A stretch of DNA of 64,000 nucleotides. It comes from JBMOMT01 sp049324835. GTDB taxonomy: Bacteria; Chloroflexota; Anaerolineae; CAYNKW01. Below are positions 49,824 to 57,777 of this stretch, piece by piece (within the stretch, counting starts at the first letter, position 1; each line of letters begins with the position of its first letter). The DNA is taken from positions 62,001 to 126,000 of the forward strand of contig JBMOMT010000043.1 in NCBI GenBank assembly GCA_049324835.1. The letters are read 5' to 3'. Both the position numbers and the translations under genes were made by a program. The notes under the pieces are model-generated. The model saw nothing but the letters and a program-made list of their open reading frames with translations, did not search any database and was not told where the DNA came from.

Positions 49824-51464
49824 ATGGGCAGATTGAGCGCTTTTTTCCGGGTTTTTGCCGTCAACATCAGCATCCGGCTGGCCTCGACGGTGCGTCGCGT
49901 CTATGCCCGGCGTTGGGTGCTCTTGCTCTTGGCGCTGGTGTGGGGATCGAGTTGTCAGCCCCAGGGTGGGTTGGTTGTTGTCCTGGTCGATGGTGAGCGA
50001 CTCAGCGTGACGGTGCAAGAAGCGACGGTAGGTGAGGTTCTGCAACGGGCCGGTGTGACGCTGGGACAACTGGATCGGGTGTTTCCGGACACCTGGCAGC
50101 TAGTTCGGCCCGGCGCAGAAATCGTGGTGACCAGGATGCGGCACGAGTTGATCGAGCTCCAAGAGGAGCTGCCCTTTACCCGCGAACTGGTGCACAACGA
50201 GGCGTTGCCTTTTGGCGAGCAGCGGCTGGCCCAAAAAGGCGAAACAGGCCAGGTGCGCATCACGTACAGGGTCGTCTATGCCGATGACGTCGAGATCGAA
50301 CGGGAAGAGGTGCGTCGCGAAATCCTCAAGCAACCGGTGGCCGAGGTGGTGGTGGTGGGTTCTCAGGGCAGCCTGGCGGCTGTGCCCATTGCAGCTACGG
50401 TGGCCTATGTCTCGAACGGCAATGCCTGGGTCATGCGTGAAACCAGCGCCAACCGTCGTCCCCTGACCTCGTGGGGTGATCTGGATGGCCGGGTGTTCGA
50501 TCTCTCGATGGATGGCCGTTTTGTGCTCTTTACCCGTGCTGGCGGGTCGGAGCCAGATGAGCCGCTCAATACGCTTTGGGCCGTTGCCACGACGGTGTTG
50601 GGCCAGCAGCCGTTTTCTCTGGGTGTGGAGAATACGCTGTACGCTCAGTGGTCTCCTGACGGTCAGAGTATCGTCTATTCCACCGCCGAGCACACTGGCG
50701 GGCGTCCTGGCTGGAAGGCGCATAACGATCTCTGGCTGGCGCCGTTCTCGGAGCAAGATGAGGGCAATCCTGTGCTCGGCGCGCCAGAGCGGCTGCTGCC
50801 GGCGTCCGACGAGGGGGCTTTTAGCTGGTGGGGAACCCATTTCGCCTGGTCTCCGGATGGTCGGTACATTGCCTACGCCAGGGCAGATCAGATCGGCGTG
50901 GTGGATGTCTCTTTGAAATTGCCCATCCGGCTCGTCGAGTTCCCAGAGTACAACACCTACAGCGATTGGGTCTGGGTATCAGCGCTCTCGTGGTCGCCGG
51001 ATAGCCGTTTCATCGTCTGCACGGTGCATAAACCCCTGGCCCAGCAGGGCGTCGTCGATCAGGATAGCCCCGCCTTCGATCTGGAGGTGCTGGCCGTCGA
51101 TCGGTCTGTACATGCGGTTCTGGTGCATGATGTCGGCATGTGGGCCGGCGCAAAATGGTCGCCGCGGTTGAAAGGCGCTGATAGCCGCATCGTCTATGGC
51201 CTGGCGCAGCAGCCGTTCGAGTCTGAGCACAGCCGGTACGAAGTGTACATGGTGGACCGTGATGGCAGCAATGCCCAACGGCTCTTTCCACCGTTGGGGG
51301 AGATCGGGCTGGTTGCGCCGCCTCAAATGGCCTGGTCGCCGGCAGGTGATCAGGTGCTGATCGTTCGTGGGGGCAATCTGTACGTTCTGGAGGTCGATTC
51401 CGGCCTGGTCAGGCAACTCACAGGAGATGGTGCGGCCCATCTGCCCTGCTGGCAGGGTAGTTGA
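49824..51464 (+). CDS. DUF348/G5-type domain lipoprotein with a WD40-like (TolB-like) propeller
   Basis: 546 residues. Lipoprotein signal WVLLLLALVWGSSC (Cys44), preceded by an unusually long basic N-region. DUF348-type segment VVVLVDGERLSVTVQEATVG, EVLQRAGVTLGQLDRVFPDT (about 50-90) as in YabE/Rpf cell-wall proteins. A G5-like domain follows: FTRELVHNEALPFGEQRLAQ, KGETGQVRITYRVVYADDVE and REEVRREILKQPVAEVVVVG. The C-terminal half is a PD40/WD40-like propeller with SPDGQSIVYSTAE, SPDGRYIAYARAD, SPDSRFIVCTVHK and SPAGDQVLIVRG. The protein presumably sits outside the membrane and binds cell-wall glycan or peptidoglycan. No hydrolase domain (3D or LysM) is present. Confidence 0.8.
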   Translation: MGRLSAFFRVFAVNISIRLASTVRRVYARRWVLLLLALVWGSSCQPQGGLVVVLVDGERLSVTVQEATVGEVLQRAGVTLGQLDRVFPDTWQLVRPGAEIVVTRMRHELIELQEELPFTRELVHNEALPFGEQRLAQKGETGQVRITYRVVYADDVEIEREEVRREILKQPVAEVVVVGSQGSLAAVPIAATVAYVSNGNAWVMRETSANRRPLTSWGDLDGRVFDLSMDGRFVLFTRAGGSEPDEPLNTLWAVATTVLGQQPFSLGVENTLYAQWSPDGQSIVYSTAEHTGGRPGWKAHNDLWLAPFSEQDEGNPVLGAPERLLPASDEGAFSWWGTHFAWSPDGRYIAYARADQIGVVDVSLKLPIRLVEFPEYNTYSDWVWVSALSWSPDSRFIVCTVHKPLAQQGVVDQDSPAFDLEVLAVDRSVHAVLVHDVGMWAGAKWSPRLKGADSRIVYGLAQQPFESEHSRYEVYMVDRDGSNAQRLFPPLGEIGLVAPPQMAWSPAGDQVLIVRGGNLYVLEVDSGLVRQLTGDGAAHLPCWQGS

Positions 51465-51489
51465 GTGGGTGTTGCATGGAGGGACGGTC

Positions 51490-53088
51490 ATGATAGCCCA
51501 GAAGCGCATTCTGTTAATCGATGGCGACCAGACTGTGCTCGAGGAACTGGAGACAGCCCTCGTTGAGGCAGGTTACCAGGTGCAGACTGCCTCCGACGGT
51601 GAGCAGGGGTTAAAGATGGTGGAGGCAGCGCCGCCAGACCTGGTGGTGCTGGATCCGTTTTTGCCCGCCCCCAATGGTTTTGAGATCTGCACAAGGCTCA
51701 AGGGCGACCCTCGCCTTGCCGATATCCCCATCGTCATCTTGTCCGATGTGTTCATCGTGCCGGACGATTTGCAGGGCCTGAAACTGGGCGCGGAGCGGCT
51801 CTCGCTGCGTGTCGATGCCTGTCTGACCAAGCCGCTGCAAGGCCAGGAGTTGCTGCGCCAGATAGGTGTCCTGCTCGGCGAGCCGTGCCCTGAGGCGCCA
51901 GCCGTACAGGAGTTGATTCTGGTCGTAGATGACGATGGCCTGAACCGTCAGTTGTTGAGCGATCTGTTGCAATCGGCCGGCTATTTGGTGATGGTGGCTG
52001 CCGATGGTGACGCCGGCTGGGCCAGTTTCCAATCGTATACGCCGAGTTTGGTCATGCTGGATTTTTACATGCCGGGCCTCGATGGTCTGGAGGTGCTGGC
52101 TCGCATCCGCGCGCAACAGTCGGATGCAGCCGTGATCGTGATGACCGCCTATGGGTCAGAGGCGGTGGCCGTTCAGGCTCTGAAACAAGGCGCCGACGAT
52201 TACCTCATCAAGCCCCTCCAGCCGTGGCAGGTGGGTCCCATAATCGAAGAAAACCTGGAAAAAGCTCGCCTGCGTCGATTGATGCGGCAATTGATGGGCC
52301 ATCTGCGTCAATCAAACGTCCGTCTGATCGAAAAACACCGCGATCTCCAGACTCAGAAGGCTGCCGTCGAGGAAGCCTATCGGCGTCTTCAGGAAGAAGA
52401 ACAGATGCGACGCCAGTTGGTGAGCATGGTGGTGCATGATTTAAAAAACCCACTCAACGTCATGCTGTTGAGCATCGATCTGCTTGCCGCCGATTTTGGA
52501 GACCTGCTGAGCGAGGAGCAGCGCGATATTTTGCGCAGCGCCAACACCGCCAGCCAACAGATGCTGCATCTGATCACCAACCTGCTGGAGGTGCAACGTC
52601 TGGAGGACGGCAAAATGCCAGTCTATCCCAGACCGCTCGATATGGCGCAGTTATTAAAGTTGACGGTCGCCCAGGCGCAGCCTCTGGCCGAGCAGAAAAG
52701 CATAACCCTGGAATACCAGCTTGCCGGTTCTGTGCCGCCCGTGCTGGCGGATGTGGAATTGACCTCTCGAGTGGTGGCCAACCTGCTCGACAACGCCATC
52801 AAGTTCACGCCTGTTGCCGGTCAGATCACGGTGACAGCCGGGCGCAGCGATGGTGAGGTCGTTGCTGCGGTCATCGACAACGGGCCGGGCATCCCATTGG
52901 ATCAGCAGTCGCGGGTGTTTGAAAAGTTTGCCCAGGTCGATCATGGCCCTCGACGCGGCAAGGCCAGTGTGGGTTTGGGTCTGGCCTTTTGTAAACTGGC
53001 CATTGAGGCTCAGGGAGGACGTATCTGGGTGGAGAGTGAACCGGGGACAGGTTCACAGTTCAAGTTTGTTTTGCCGGTCGCCGGATAG
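51490..53088 (+). CDS. Hybrid sensor histidine kinase with two N-terminal receiver domains
   Basis: 532 residues, ATG at 51490 with GGAGGG upstream. Domains: REC1 (RILLIDGDQTVLEELETAL, phospho-Asp55 in VVLDPFLP, LTKPLQ), REC2 (ELILVVDDDGLNRQLLSDLL, Asp191 in VMLDFYMPGLDG, TAYGSEA, YLIKPLQ), a coiled-coil link (LIEKHRDLQTQKAAVEEAYR), HisKA with His316 (VSMVVHDLKNPLNVM) and HATPase (ELTSRVVANLLDNAIKFTPV, DNGPGIP, GLGLAFCKLAIEAQGG). No membrane segment or sensor domain is present, so it is cytoplasmic. Signal input is unknown, probably through phosphorylation of its receivers by other kinases. Partner response regulator is not in the window. It lies 29 bases before the GH-like/ligase gene. Confidence 0.92.
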   Translation: MIAQKRILLIDGDQTVLEELETALVEAGYQVQTASDGEQGLKMVEAAPPDLVVLDPFLPAPNGFEICTRLKGDPRLADIPIVILSDVFIVPDDLQGLKLGAERLSLRVDACLTKPLQGQELLRQIGVLLGEPCPEAPAVQELILVVDDDGLNRQLLSDLLQSAGYLVMVAADGDAGWASFQSYTPSLVMLDFYMPGLDGLEVLARIRAQQSDAAVIVMTAYGSEAVAVQALKQGADDYLIKPLQPWQVGPIIEENLEKARLRRLMRQLMGHLRQSNVRLIEKHRDLQTQKAAVEEAYRRLQEEEQMRRQLVSMVVHDLKNPLNVMLLSIDLLAADFGDLLSEEQRDILRSANTASQQMLHLITNLLEVQRLEDGKMPVYPRPLDMAQLLKLTVAQAQPLAEQKSITLEYQLAGSVPPVLADVELTSRVVANLLDNAIKFTPVAGQITVTAGRSDGEVVAAVIDNGPGIPLDQQSRVFEKFAQVDHGPRRGKASVGLGLAFCKLAIEAQGGRIWVESEPGTGSQFKFVLPVAG

Positions 53089-53116
53089 CCGTCGCCGTTT
53101 GTCATTTGGAGGGGTA

Positions 53117-56100
53117 GTGAGGCGCCATTCAAGCCGGGACGAACAGACTGCGCGAGTGAGACTTTTTGCAGGCGAGAGATCCCTCTCGCCTTTGTTGCGT
53201 GTGGGCTTGCTGGTGTTGTGGGGCGGGCTGGCGTTGACTGCCGGGCTGATGTGGCAGCGAATGCAGGCGGAGCGCCGCGGTTATCCCGCTGTCTCGACCG
53301 ATCTGCCACCCGTGACGTCGCCCTGGTTGGGGGTCAATGCCGAGCTGTCGCAATACGATGGCTCTGCGCTATCCGAGGCCCTCGAGGGCATGCGGCAGGT
53401 GGGTTTTGGCTGGCTGCGTCAGACCTTTCCCTGGGCCGAGATCGAGCCACAAGCGGGCCGGTACGATTGGGCCAAATGGGATGCCATCGTGGCGCGCGCG
53501 TCGGAGCACGGCTTACAGATCGTGGCCGTGTTGGATGGCGCTCCGGCCTGGGCGCAACGGCATCCCTCAAACGGCGGGTCTGGGTCGCCGCCGCAGGAGG
53601 TGGCCGATTTTGGTCGCTTTGCCCGCGCCTTTGCCGAACGTTATGGCGCTGCCATCGACCATTACCAGATTTGGGATGAGCCCAACCTCTCGGCGCACTG
53701 GGGCGGCGCCTTTGTCGATCCGGCGGCCTATGTGCAGTTGCTGCGCGAAGGCTGGCATCAGATCCGCGCCGTCGATCCGGCGGCCAAAATTTTACTGGCT
53801 GGCCTGGCGCCAACGGTCGAGGGCGGCCCACTGAACCTGAACGAGGCGGCTTTTCTGGAAGGTATCTATGCCGCCGGCGGCGGCGCGTTTTTCGACATCG
53901 CAGCGGCCAAGCCTTATGGCTTTTGGCATCGCGCGCTGGATGGCCGGCTAGACGTGAATGTGCTCAATTTCGGTCGGGTGGCGCTGTTGCGGCAGGTGAT
54001 GGTGGCGCACGGCGATGCCGGCAAATCTCTCTGGGCGGTGGCCTGGGGTTGGAACGCCTTGCCGGCAGATTGGGCGGGTCGATCTTCAGCCTGGGGCAGT
54101 GACACACAAGAAAGCCAGGCCGCCGATACCGTGGCGGCCATCGGCCGCGCCCACAAAGAGTGGCCCTGGTTGTCTGTGATGATCCTCTCACACTGGCAGC
54201 CGGCCGTTGCGCCCGATGATCCATTTCTCGGCTTTTCACTGCTGGATGAAAACGGCCAGCCGCGCCCTGTGCTGGAGGCTGTGCGCGCGTGGATCGCCGG
54301 GCCGGCTGTGGCCTGGCCGGGCCATTACCGTCCGGATCATCCAACGGCGCGATACACCGGCGGCTGGCGCGTGACGCCCACCGCCGCCGATATCCCTGCC
54401 GCTGCAAGGGGCGATGCCTCCGAGGCCAGTCTTGTCATCCCGTTTTACGGCACCCGGCTCGATCTGATGGTGCGGCGGGGCGACTTTTGGGGGGCGCTGT
54501 TCGTCACCGTCGATGGCCAACCGGCTAATCGTCTGCCCCGTGATTCGGGGGGGCGGGCCTATCTGGTGTTGTACGATCCACTTTACCAGGCCGCCGGCGT
54601 CACACTGGCGGCAGGTCTGCCCGACGGTTCCCATCAGGCCGTCATTGTGCCTGAGGGCGGCTGGGGGCAATGGGCCATCGAGGGCTGGTTGGTGGGCCGC
54701 GAGCCGCATCTCGAAGGTTACCCGGTCATCTGGGTGGTTTGGGGGTTGGTTCTGCTGGTCGTTCTGATCGTCACGGTGGTTGGGTTGGGTTTCGAGGGCG
54801 CGTTTTGGTTGTCCATCGGCGCCGGGCTGGTGGCCCGCTACCGGGCGATTCCGGAGGCCGGGCAACTGGCAGCCATGGGATTGGCGGCTGTTACGTTTTT
54901 TATCGCTCCCGGACTGCTGCCGAGCCTGGCGATTTTGGGGCTGTTGGCCCTGTTGGTGTGCCTGCGCCCAGATCATGGCCTGGCAGGGGTGGTTTTCAGT
55001 GTGCCATTTTTTCTGCAGCCCAAAATCCTGGCCGGCCGAGCCTTCTCTATGGTCGAGATTGGGGTCTGGCTCTGTGTGGCCGCCTGGGTTGGGCGCTGGT
55101 TTCTGGCGGGACGTGTCATCCCCGGCCTGCGGCAGGTGTTGGGCGAGCTCACAGCCGCCGATTGGGCCGTGACCGCACTGCTGGGGGTGGGTCTGCTCTC
55201 GCTGGCCTGGGCCGAGAACGTGGGGGTGGCCACGCGCGAGTTCCGAGTCGTGATTTTGGAATCGGTATTGTTTTACGTTCTGCTGCGCCTGACGGCGCAC
55301 AGGCAGGGGAGCGCGCTGTTTCGTTTGCTGGTCGATGCTCTGATAGCCGGGGCAGTTTTGGCGGCGGGTGTGGGGCTGTGGCAGTATTTTGTCTCCGGCC
55401 AGGTCATCACTGCCGAAGGGGTGCGCCGGGTGCGAGCGCTGTATGGCTCGCCCAACAATCTGGCGCTTTTTTTGGAACGTGTGTTGCCCCTGGCGCTGGC
55501 GTTGGCGCTGTGGGGACCTGGCCGCTGGCGACGCCTGCTCTGCGGGCTGGCGCTTTTGCCTCTGGGTGCGGCGTTGCTGCTCACCTTTTCCAAGGGCGCG
55601 CTGTTTATCGCTCTGCCATCCTCTTTGATATGCCTGGGCCTTGTGCGGGGCCGCCGGGCGCTGTTGCTGATGCTGGTGTCACTGGCGATTTTGGCCGTGC
55701 TTTGGTTGCCATTCCTGGGCAGCGAGCGGTTCGCCGGCACTTTTGATCTGACCGGTGGCACCGCTTTTTTCCGTCTCAAGCTGTGGCAGTCATCGCTCAA
55801 CCTGATCGCCGAACATCCACTGACAGGCGTGGGTCTGGACAATTTCCTGTATGCCTACCGCACGCGTTACGTGCTGCCAGAAGCCTCCGACGAGCTCGAT
55901 CTTTCACATCCACACAACATCCTGCTGGATTTCTGGGTGCGCCTGGGCCTGGCCGGTGTGGTGGCGCTGCTCGGGTTGCTGGCAACCTTTTTCAAAACAG
56001 GACTATCCGGCCGGCGACGATCGAGCGGCAGAGAGGAACGGGTTCTGTTATGGGGCTTTCTCGGCAGCATGGCGGCGGCCCTGGCTCATGGTCTCATCGA

Positions 56101-56227
56101 CAACGCCTTTTTCCTGGTAGACCTGGCGTTCCTGTTCATGCTGGCTCTGGCGGCTGTTGAATCTCTGGCCGGGGCGCCAGCCGATCGATGCTCAAAGGAA
56201 ACACATGTCCGAAGCGCCAACCTTTGA
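53117..56227 (+). CDS. Glycoside-hydrolase-like domain fused to an O-antigen ligase-like membrane domain
   Basis: 1036 residues. GTG at 53117 follows GGAGGGG; the frame stays open upstream to 52850 only inside the kinase gene. After one N-terminal membrane helix (VGLLVLWGGLALTAGLMW, about 29-46) an exported (beta/alpha)8 domain of clan GH-A follows: TSPWLGVNAELSQYDGSALS, FGWLRQTFPWAEIEPQAGRY, GLQIVAVLDGAPAWAQ and HYQIWDEPNLSAHW (Glu188 at the acid/base position). The nucleophile position, normally TExGW, reads AVAWGW with Ala309. A beta domain (about 400-530) follows. From about 536 come some 11-12 membrane segments with the Wzy_C motif LTGVGLDNFLYAYRTRYVLP and HPHNILLDFWVRLG (about 898-945). 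It probably acts on lipid-linked glycan outside; the GH-like part is likely non-catalytic. Confidence 0.82.
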   Translation: MRRHSSRDEQTARVRLFAGERSLSPLLRVGLLVLWGGLALTAGLMWQRMQAERRGYPAVSTDLPPVTSPWLGVNAELSQYDGSALSEALEGMRQVGFGWLRQTFPWAEIEPQAGRYDWAKWDAIVARASEHGLQIVAVLDGAPAWAQRHPSNGGSGSPPQEVADFGRFARAFAERYGAAIDHYQIWDEPNLSAHWGGAFVDPAAYVQLLREGWHQIRAVDPAAKILLAGLAPTVEGGPLNLNEAAFLEGIYAAGGGAFFDIAAAKPYGFWHRALDGRLDVNVLNFGRVALLRQVMVAHGDAGKSLWAVAWGWNALPADWAGRSSAWGSDTQESQAADTVAAIGRAHKEWPWLSVMILSHWQPAVAPDDPFLGFSLLDENGQPRPVLEAVRAWIAGPAVAWPGHYRPDHPTARYTGGWRVTPTAADIPAAARGDASEASLVIPFYGTRLDLMVRRGDFWGALFVTVDGQPANRLPRDSGGRAYLVLYDPLYQAAGVTLAAGLPDGSHQAVIVPEGGWGQWAIEGWLVGREPHLEGYPVIWVVWGLVLLVVLIVTVVGLGFEGAFWLSIGAGLVARYRAIPEAGQLAAMGLAAVTFFIAPGLLPSLAILGLLALLVCLRPDHGLAGVVFSVPFFLQPKILAGRAFSMVEIGVWLCVAAWVGRWFLAGRVIPGLRQVLGELTAADWAVTALLGVGLLSLAWAENVGVATREFRVVILESVLFYVLLRLTAHRQGSALFRLLVDALIAGAVLAAGVGLWQYFVSGQVITAEGVRRVRALYGSPNNLALFLERVLPLALALALWGPGRWRRLLCGLALLPLGAALLLTFSKGALFIALPSSLICLGLVRGRRALLLMLVSLAILAVLWLPFLGSERFAGTFDLTGGTAFFRLKLWQSSLNLIAEHPLTGVGLDNFLYAYRTRYVLPEASDELDLSHPHNILLDFWVRLGLAGVVALLGLLATFFKTGLSGRRRSSGREERVLLWGFLGSMAAALAHGLIDNAFFLVDLAFLFMLALAAVESLAGAPADRCSKETHVRSANL

Positions 56228-56936
56228 TTCCAAAAACGACAAGGCCGCCTATGTGAGCCACATGTTCGATCGTATCGCTGCGCGCTACGATCTGATGAAT
56301 CGCCTGATGACTGGCGGGCGCGATCGGGCCTGGCGGCGGCTGGTGGCAAAACTGGCCACGCTGCCGCCGAATGGGCGCGTTCTGGATATGGCCACCGGCA
56401 CAGGCGACATTGCGCTGGCCCTGGCGCAACGCTATCCAGAGGCCGGCATCGTGGGGATAGATTTTAGCCTGCAGATGTTGTTGCGAGGCCGCGCCAAGTT
56501 TGTGGCTGAAGGGCTGCTCCAGCGTGTGGCGCTGGCGGCCGGCGATGCGCTGTGCCTGCCCTTCCCTGAGGATCATTTTGACGCGGCCACCACCGGTTTT
56601 GCTCTGCGCAACGTCACCGATATCCCTCGGGCCTTTGCCGAGCTGCATCGTGTGGTCAGACCGGGCGGCCGGGTGGTCAGTCTGGAGATCTCTCGGCCTA
56701 CGTTGCCGCTGTTTCGCCGCCTTTTCGAGTTTTACTTTTATCGGTTGGTGCCCTGGATAGGTGGGCTTGTCAGCGGCCAAAAAGATGCCTACGCCTACCT
56801 GCCCAATTCACTCACCGGTTTTTTGACACCCGTCCAGGTCCGAGAGGTCATGGAAGCCGTGGGTTGGCAGCAGGTCTGGTTTCGACGGCTCATGTTGGGC
56901 ACGGTGGCGGTTCACGTCGGGGTGAAAGGTTCATGA
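56205..56936 (+). CDS. menG: Demethylmenaquinone methyltransferase
   Basis: 243 residues, ATG at 56205 with AAAGGAAA upstream, overlapping the ligase fusion gene by 23 bases. Methylates demethylmenaquinone, the last step of menaquinone synthesis (in some species UbiE, for ubiquinone). Features: KAAYVSHMFDRIAARYDLMN and RLMTGGRDRAWRR (MenG N-terminus), GRVLDMATGTGDIALALAQR (SAM motif I), YPEAGIVGIDFSLQMLLRGR, RVALAAGDALCLPFPEDHFD, AATTGFALRNVTDIPRAF and PGGRVVSLEISRPTLPLFR. Length and motifs match UbiE/MenG closely. Menaquinone would also serve the DmsC-like protein. Confidence 0.92.
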   Translation: MSEAPTFDSKNDKAAYVSHMFDRIAARYDLMNRLMTGGRDRAWRRLVAKLATLPPNGRVLDMATGTGDIALALAQRYPEAGIVGIDFSLQMLLRGRAKFVAEGLLQRVALAAGDALCLPFPEDHFDAATTGFALRNVTDIPRAFAELHRVVRPGGRVVSLEISRPTLPLFRRLFEFYFYRLVPWIGGLVSGQKDAYAYLPNSLTGFLTPVQVREVMEAVGWQQVWFRRLMLGTVAVHVGVKGS

Positions 56937-57670
56937 GCCTGTCTGCTGTAGACGATAAAACCATCACGCTGGGCCGTCCCAGTTACGTCTGGCGGGCAGG
57001 CCAGGAACGGCGACTGGAGCTCGTTCGGCGGCACCTTTCGTTGGACGGCCGGCGAGTGCTGGACGCTGGCTGTGGCGTAGGGATGTACGTGGCGGCCTTT
57101 GCTCGTTATGCCCAGTCTGTCTATGGCGTCGACCTGGATCCGGAAAAGGTGGCGCTGGTTGCCCGGCAGGGCCTCGACGTCCTGGTGGCTTCGGTGGAAG
57201 CGCTGCCTTTTGCCGGGGCCAGTTTCGACGCTGTGTTGAGCCACGAGGTGATGGAGCACGTGGGTGATGATCACGCCGCTTTGGCAGAAGCGGTGCGGGT
57301 GCTCAAGCCGGGCGGTCGACTGGCCGTTTTTGTGCCCAATCGGCTCTATTTCTTCGAGACCCACGGTTGTTTTTGGCGCGGTCGGTATCACTTTGGCAAC
57401 ATCCCGCTGGTCAACTGGCTGCCAGATGTGCTGCGCAATCGGTTGTGCCCCCACGTGCGGGCCTACACCACTGGCGGATTGCGACGCCTCTTGGGTGATC
57501 TGCCGGTCAGAGTGGTGAGGCACACGCAGATCTATCCCGGCTTTGATAATGTGATCGCCCGTCGGCCCGGTTTGGGTCGTTGGTTGCAGCGTGTGATGTA
57601 TGCCCTGGAGCGTACGCCGCTGCGGGTGTTTGGCCTGTCGCACCTTTTGATTCTGGAGCGGCTGAGGTGA
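56933..57670 (+). CDS. Class I SAM-dependent methyltransferase
   Basis: 245 residues, start overlapping menG stop as ATGA. The motif-I region is RVLDAGCGVGMYVAAFARYA, then VYGVDLDPEKVALVARQGLD, VEALPFAGASFDAVLSHEVM, EHVGDDHAALAEAVRVLKPG and GRLAVFVPNRLYFFETHGCF. This is the Methyltransf_11 pattern. The C-terminal part (GLRRLLGDLPVRVVRHTQIY, PGFDNVIARRPGLGRWLQRV) is basic and may bind a lipid or glycan. Context beside menG and PBP1A does not fix the substrate. A ribosome site is AAAGG, and the gene ends 107 bases before the PBP start. Confidence 0.86.
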   Translation: MSLSAVDDKTITLGRPSYVWRAGQERRLELVRRHLSLDGRRVLDAGCGVGMYVAAFARYAQSVYGVDLDPEKVALVARQGLDVLVASVEALPFAGASFDAVLSHEVMEHVGDDHAALAEAVRVLKPGGRLAVFVPNRLYFFETHGCFWRGRYHFGNIPLVNWLPDVLRNRLCPHVRAYTTGGLRRLLGDLPVRVVRHTQIYPGFDNVIARRPGLGRWLQRVMYALERTPLRVFGLSHLLILERLR

Positions 57671-57687
57671 TAAAGGGCGGCAGATGT

Positions 57688-57716
57688 TTGCCTGTCGTTG
57701 GCTTTTAGAGTACAAT
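57688..57716 (+). promoter_or_regulatory. Sigma70-type promoter for the penicillin-binding protein gene
   Basis: TTGCCT (57688-57693), a 17-base spacer and TACAAT (57711-57716). Transcription would start near 57723, about 55 bases before the ATG at 57778. The -10 box is inside the loop of an inverted repeat. Confidence 0.6.
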
Positions 57717-57728
57717 ACTGACTCTAAA
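57704..57728. promoter_or_regulatory. Inverted repeat around the PBP1A promoter -10 box, candidate operator
   Basis: TTTAGAGT (57704-57711) and ACTCTAAA (57721-57728) are perfect 8-base arms with a 9-base centre; they extend to 10 with one mismatch. The -10 box lies within the centre and the transcription start within the right arm. A dimeric repressor bound here would block the polymerase. It could also be a hairpin in an upstream transcript. Confidence 0.45.
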
Positions 57729-57777
57729 GGGAGCCAGGCTGGCTGTGCTTCGATCTTGTCTGGAAAGTGATATTCCG

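Noticed and set aside
52850..53116. N-terminal extension of the GH-like/ligase fusion protein
   Set aside because: It lies inside the kinase gene in another frame; a GTG with GGAGG nearby at 53117 fits.
54236..55300. Minus-strand open frame of 354 codons opposite the ligase fusion
   Set aside because: Antisense shadow; Gln/His/Pro-rich translation without domain features.
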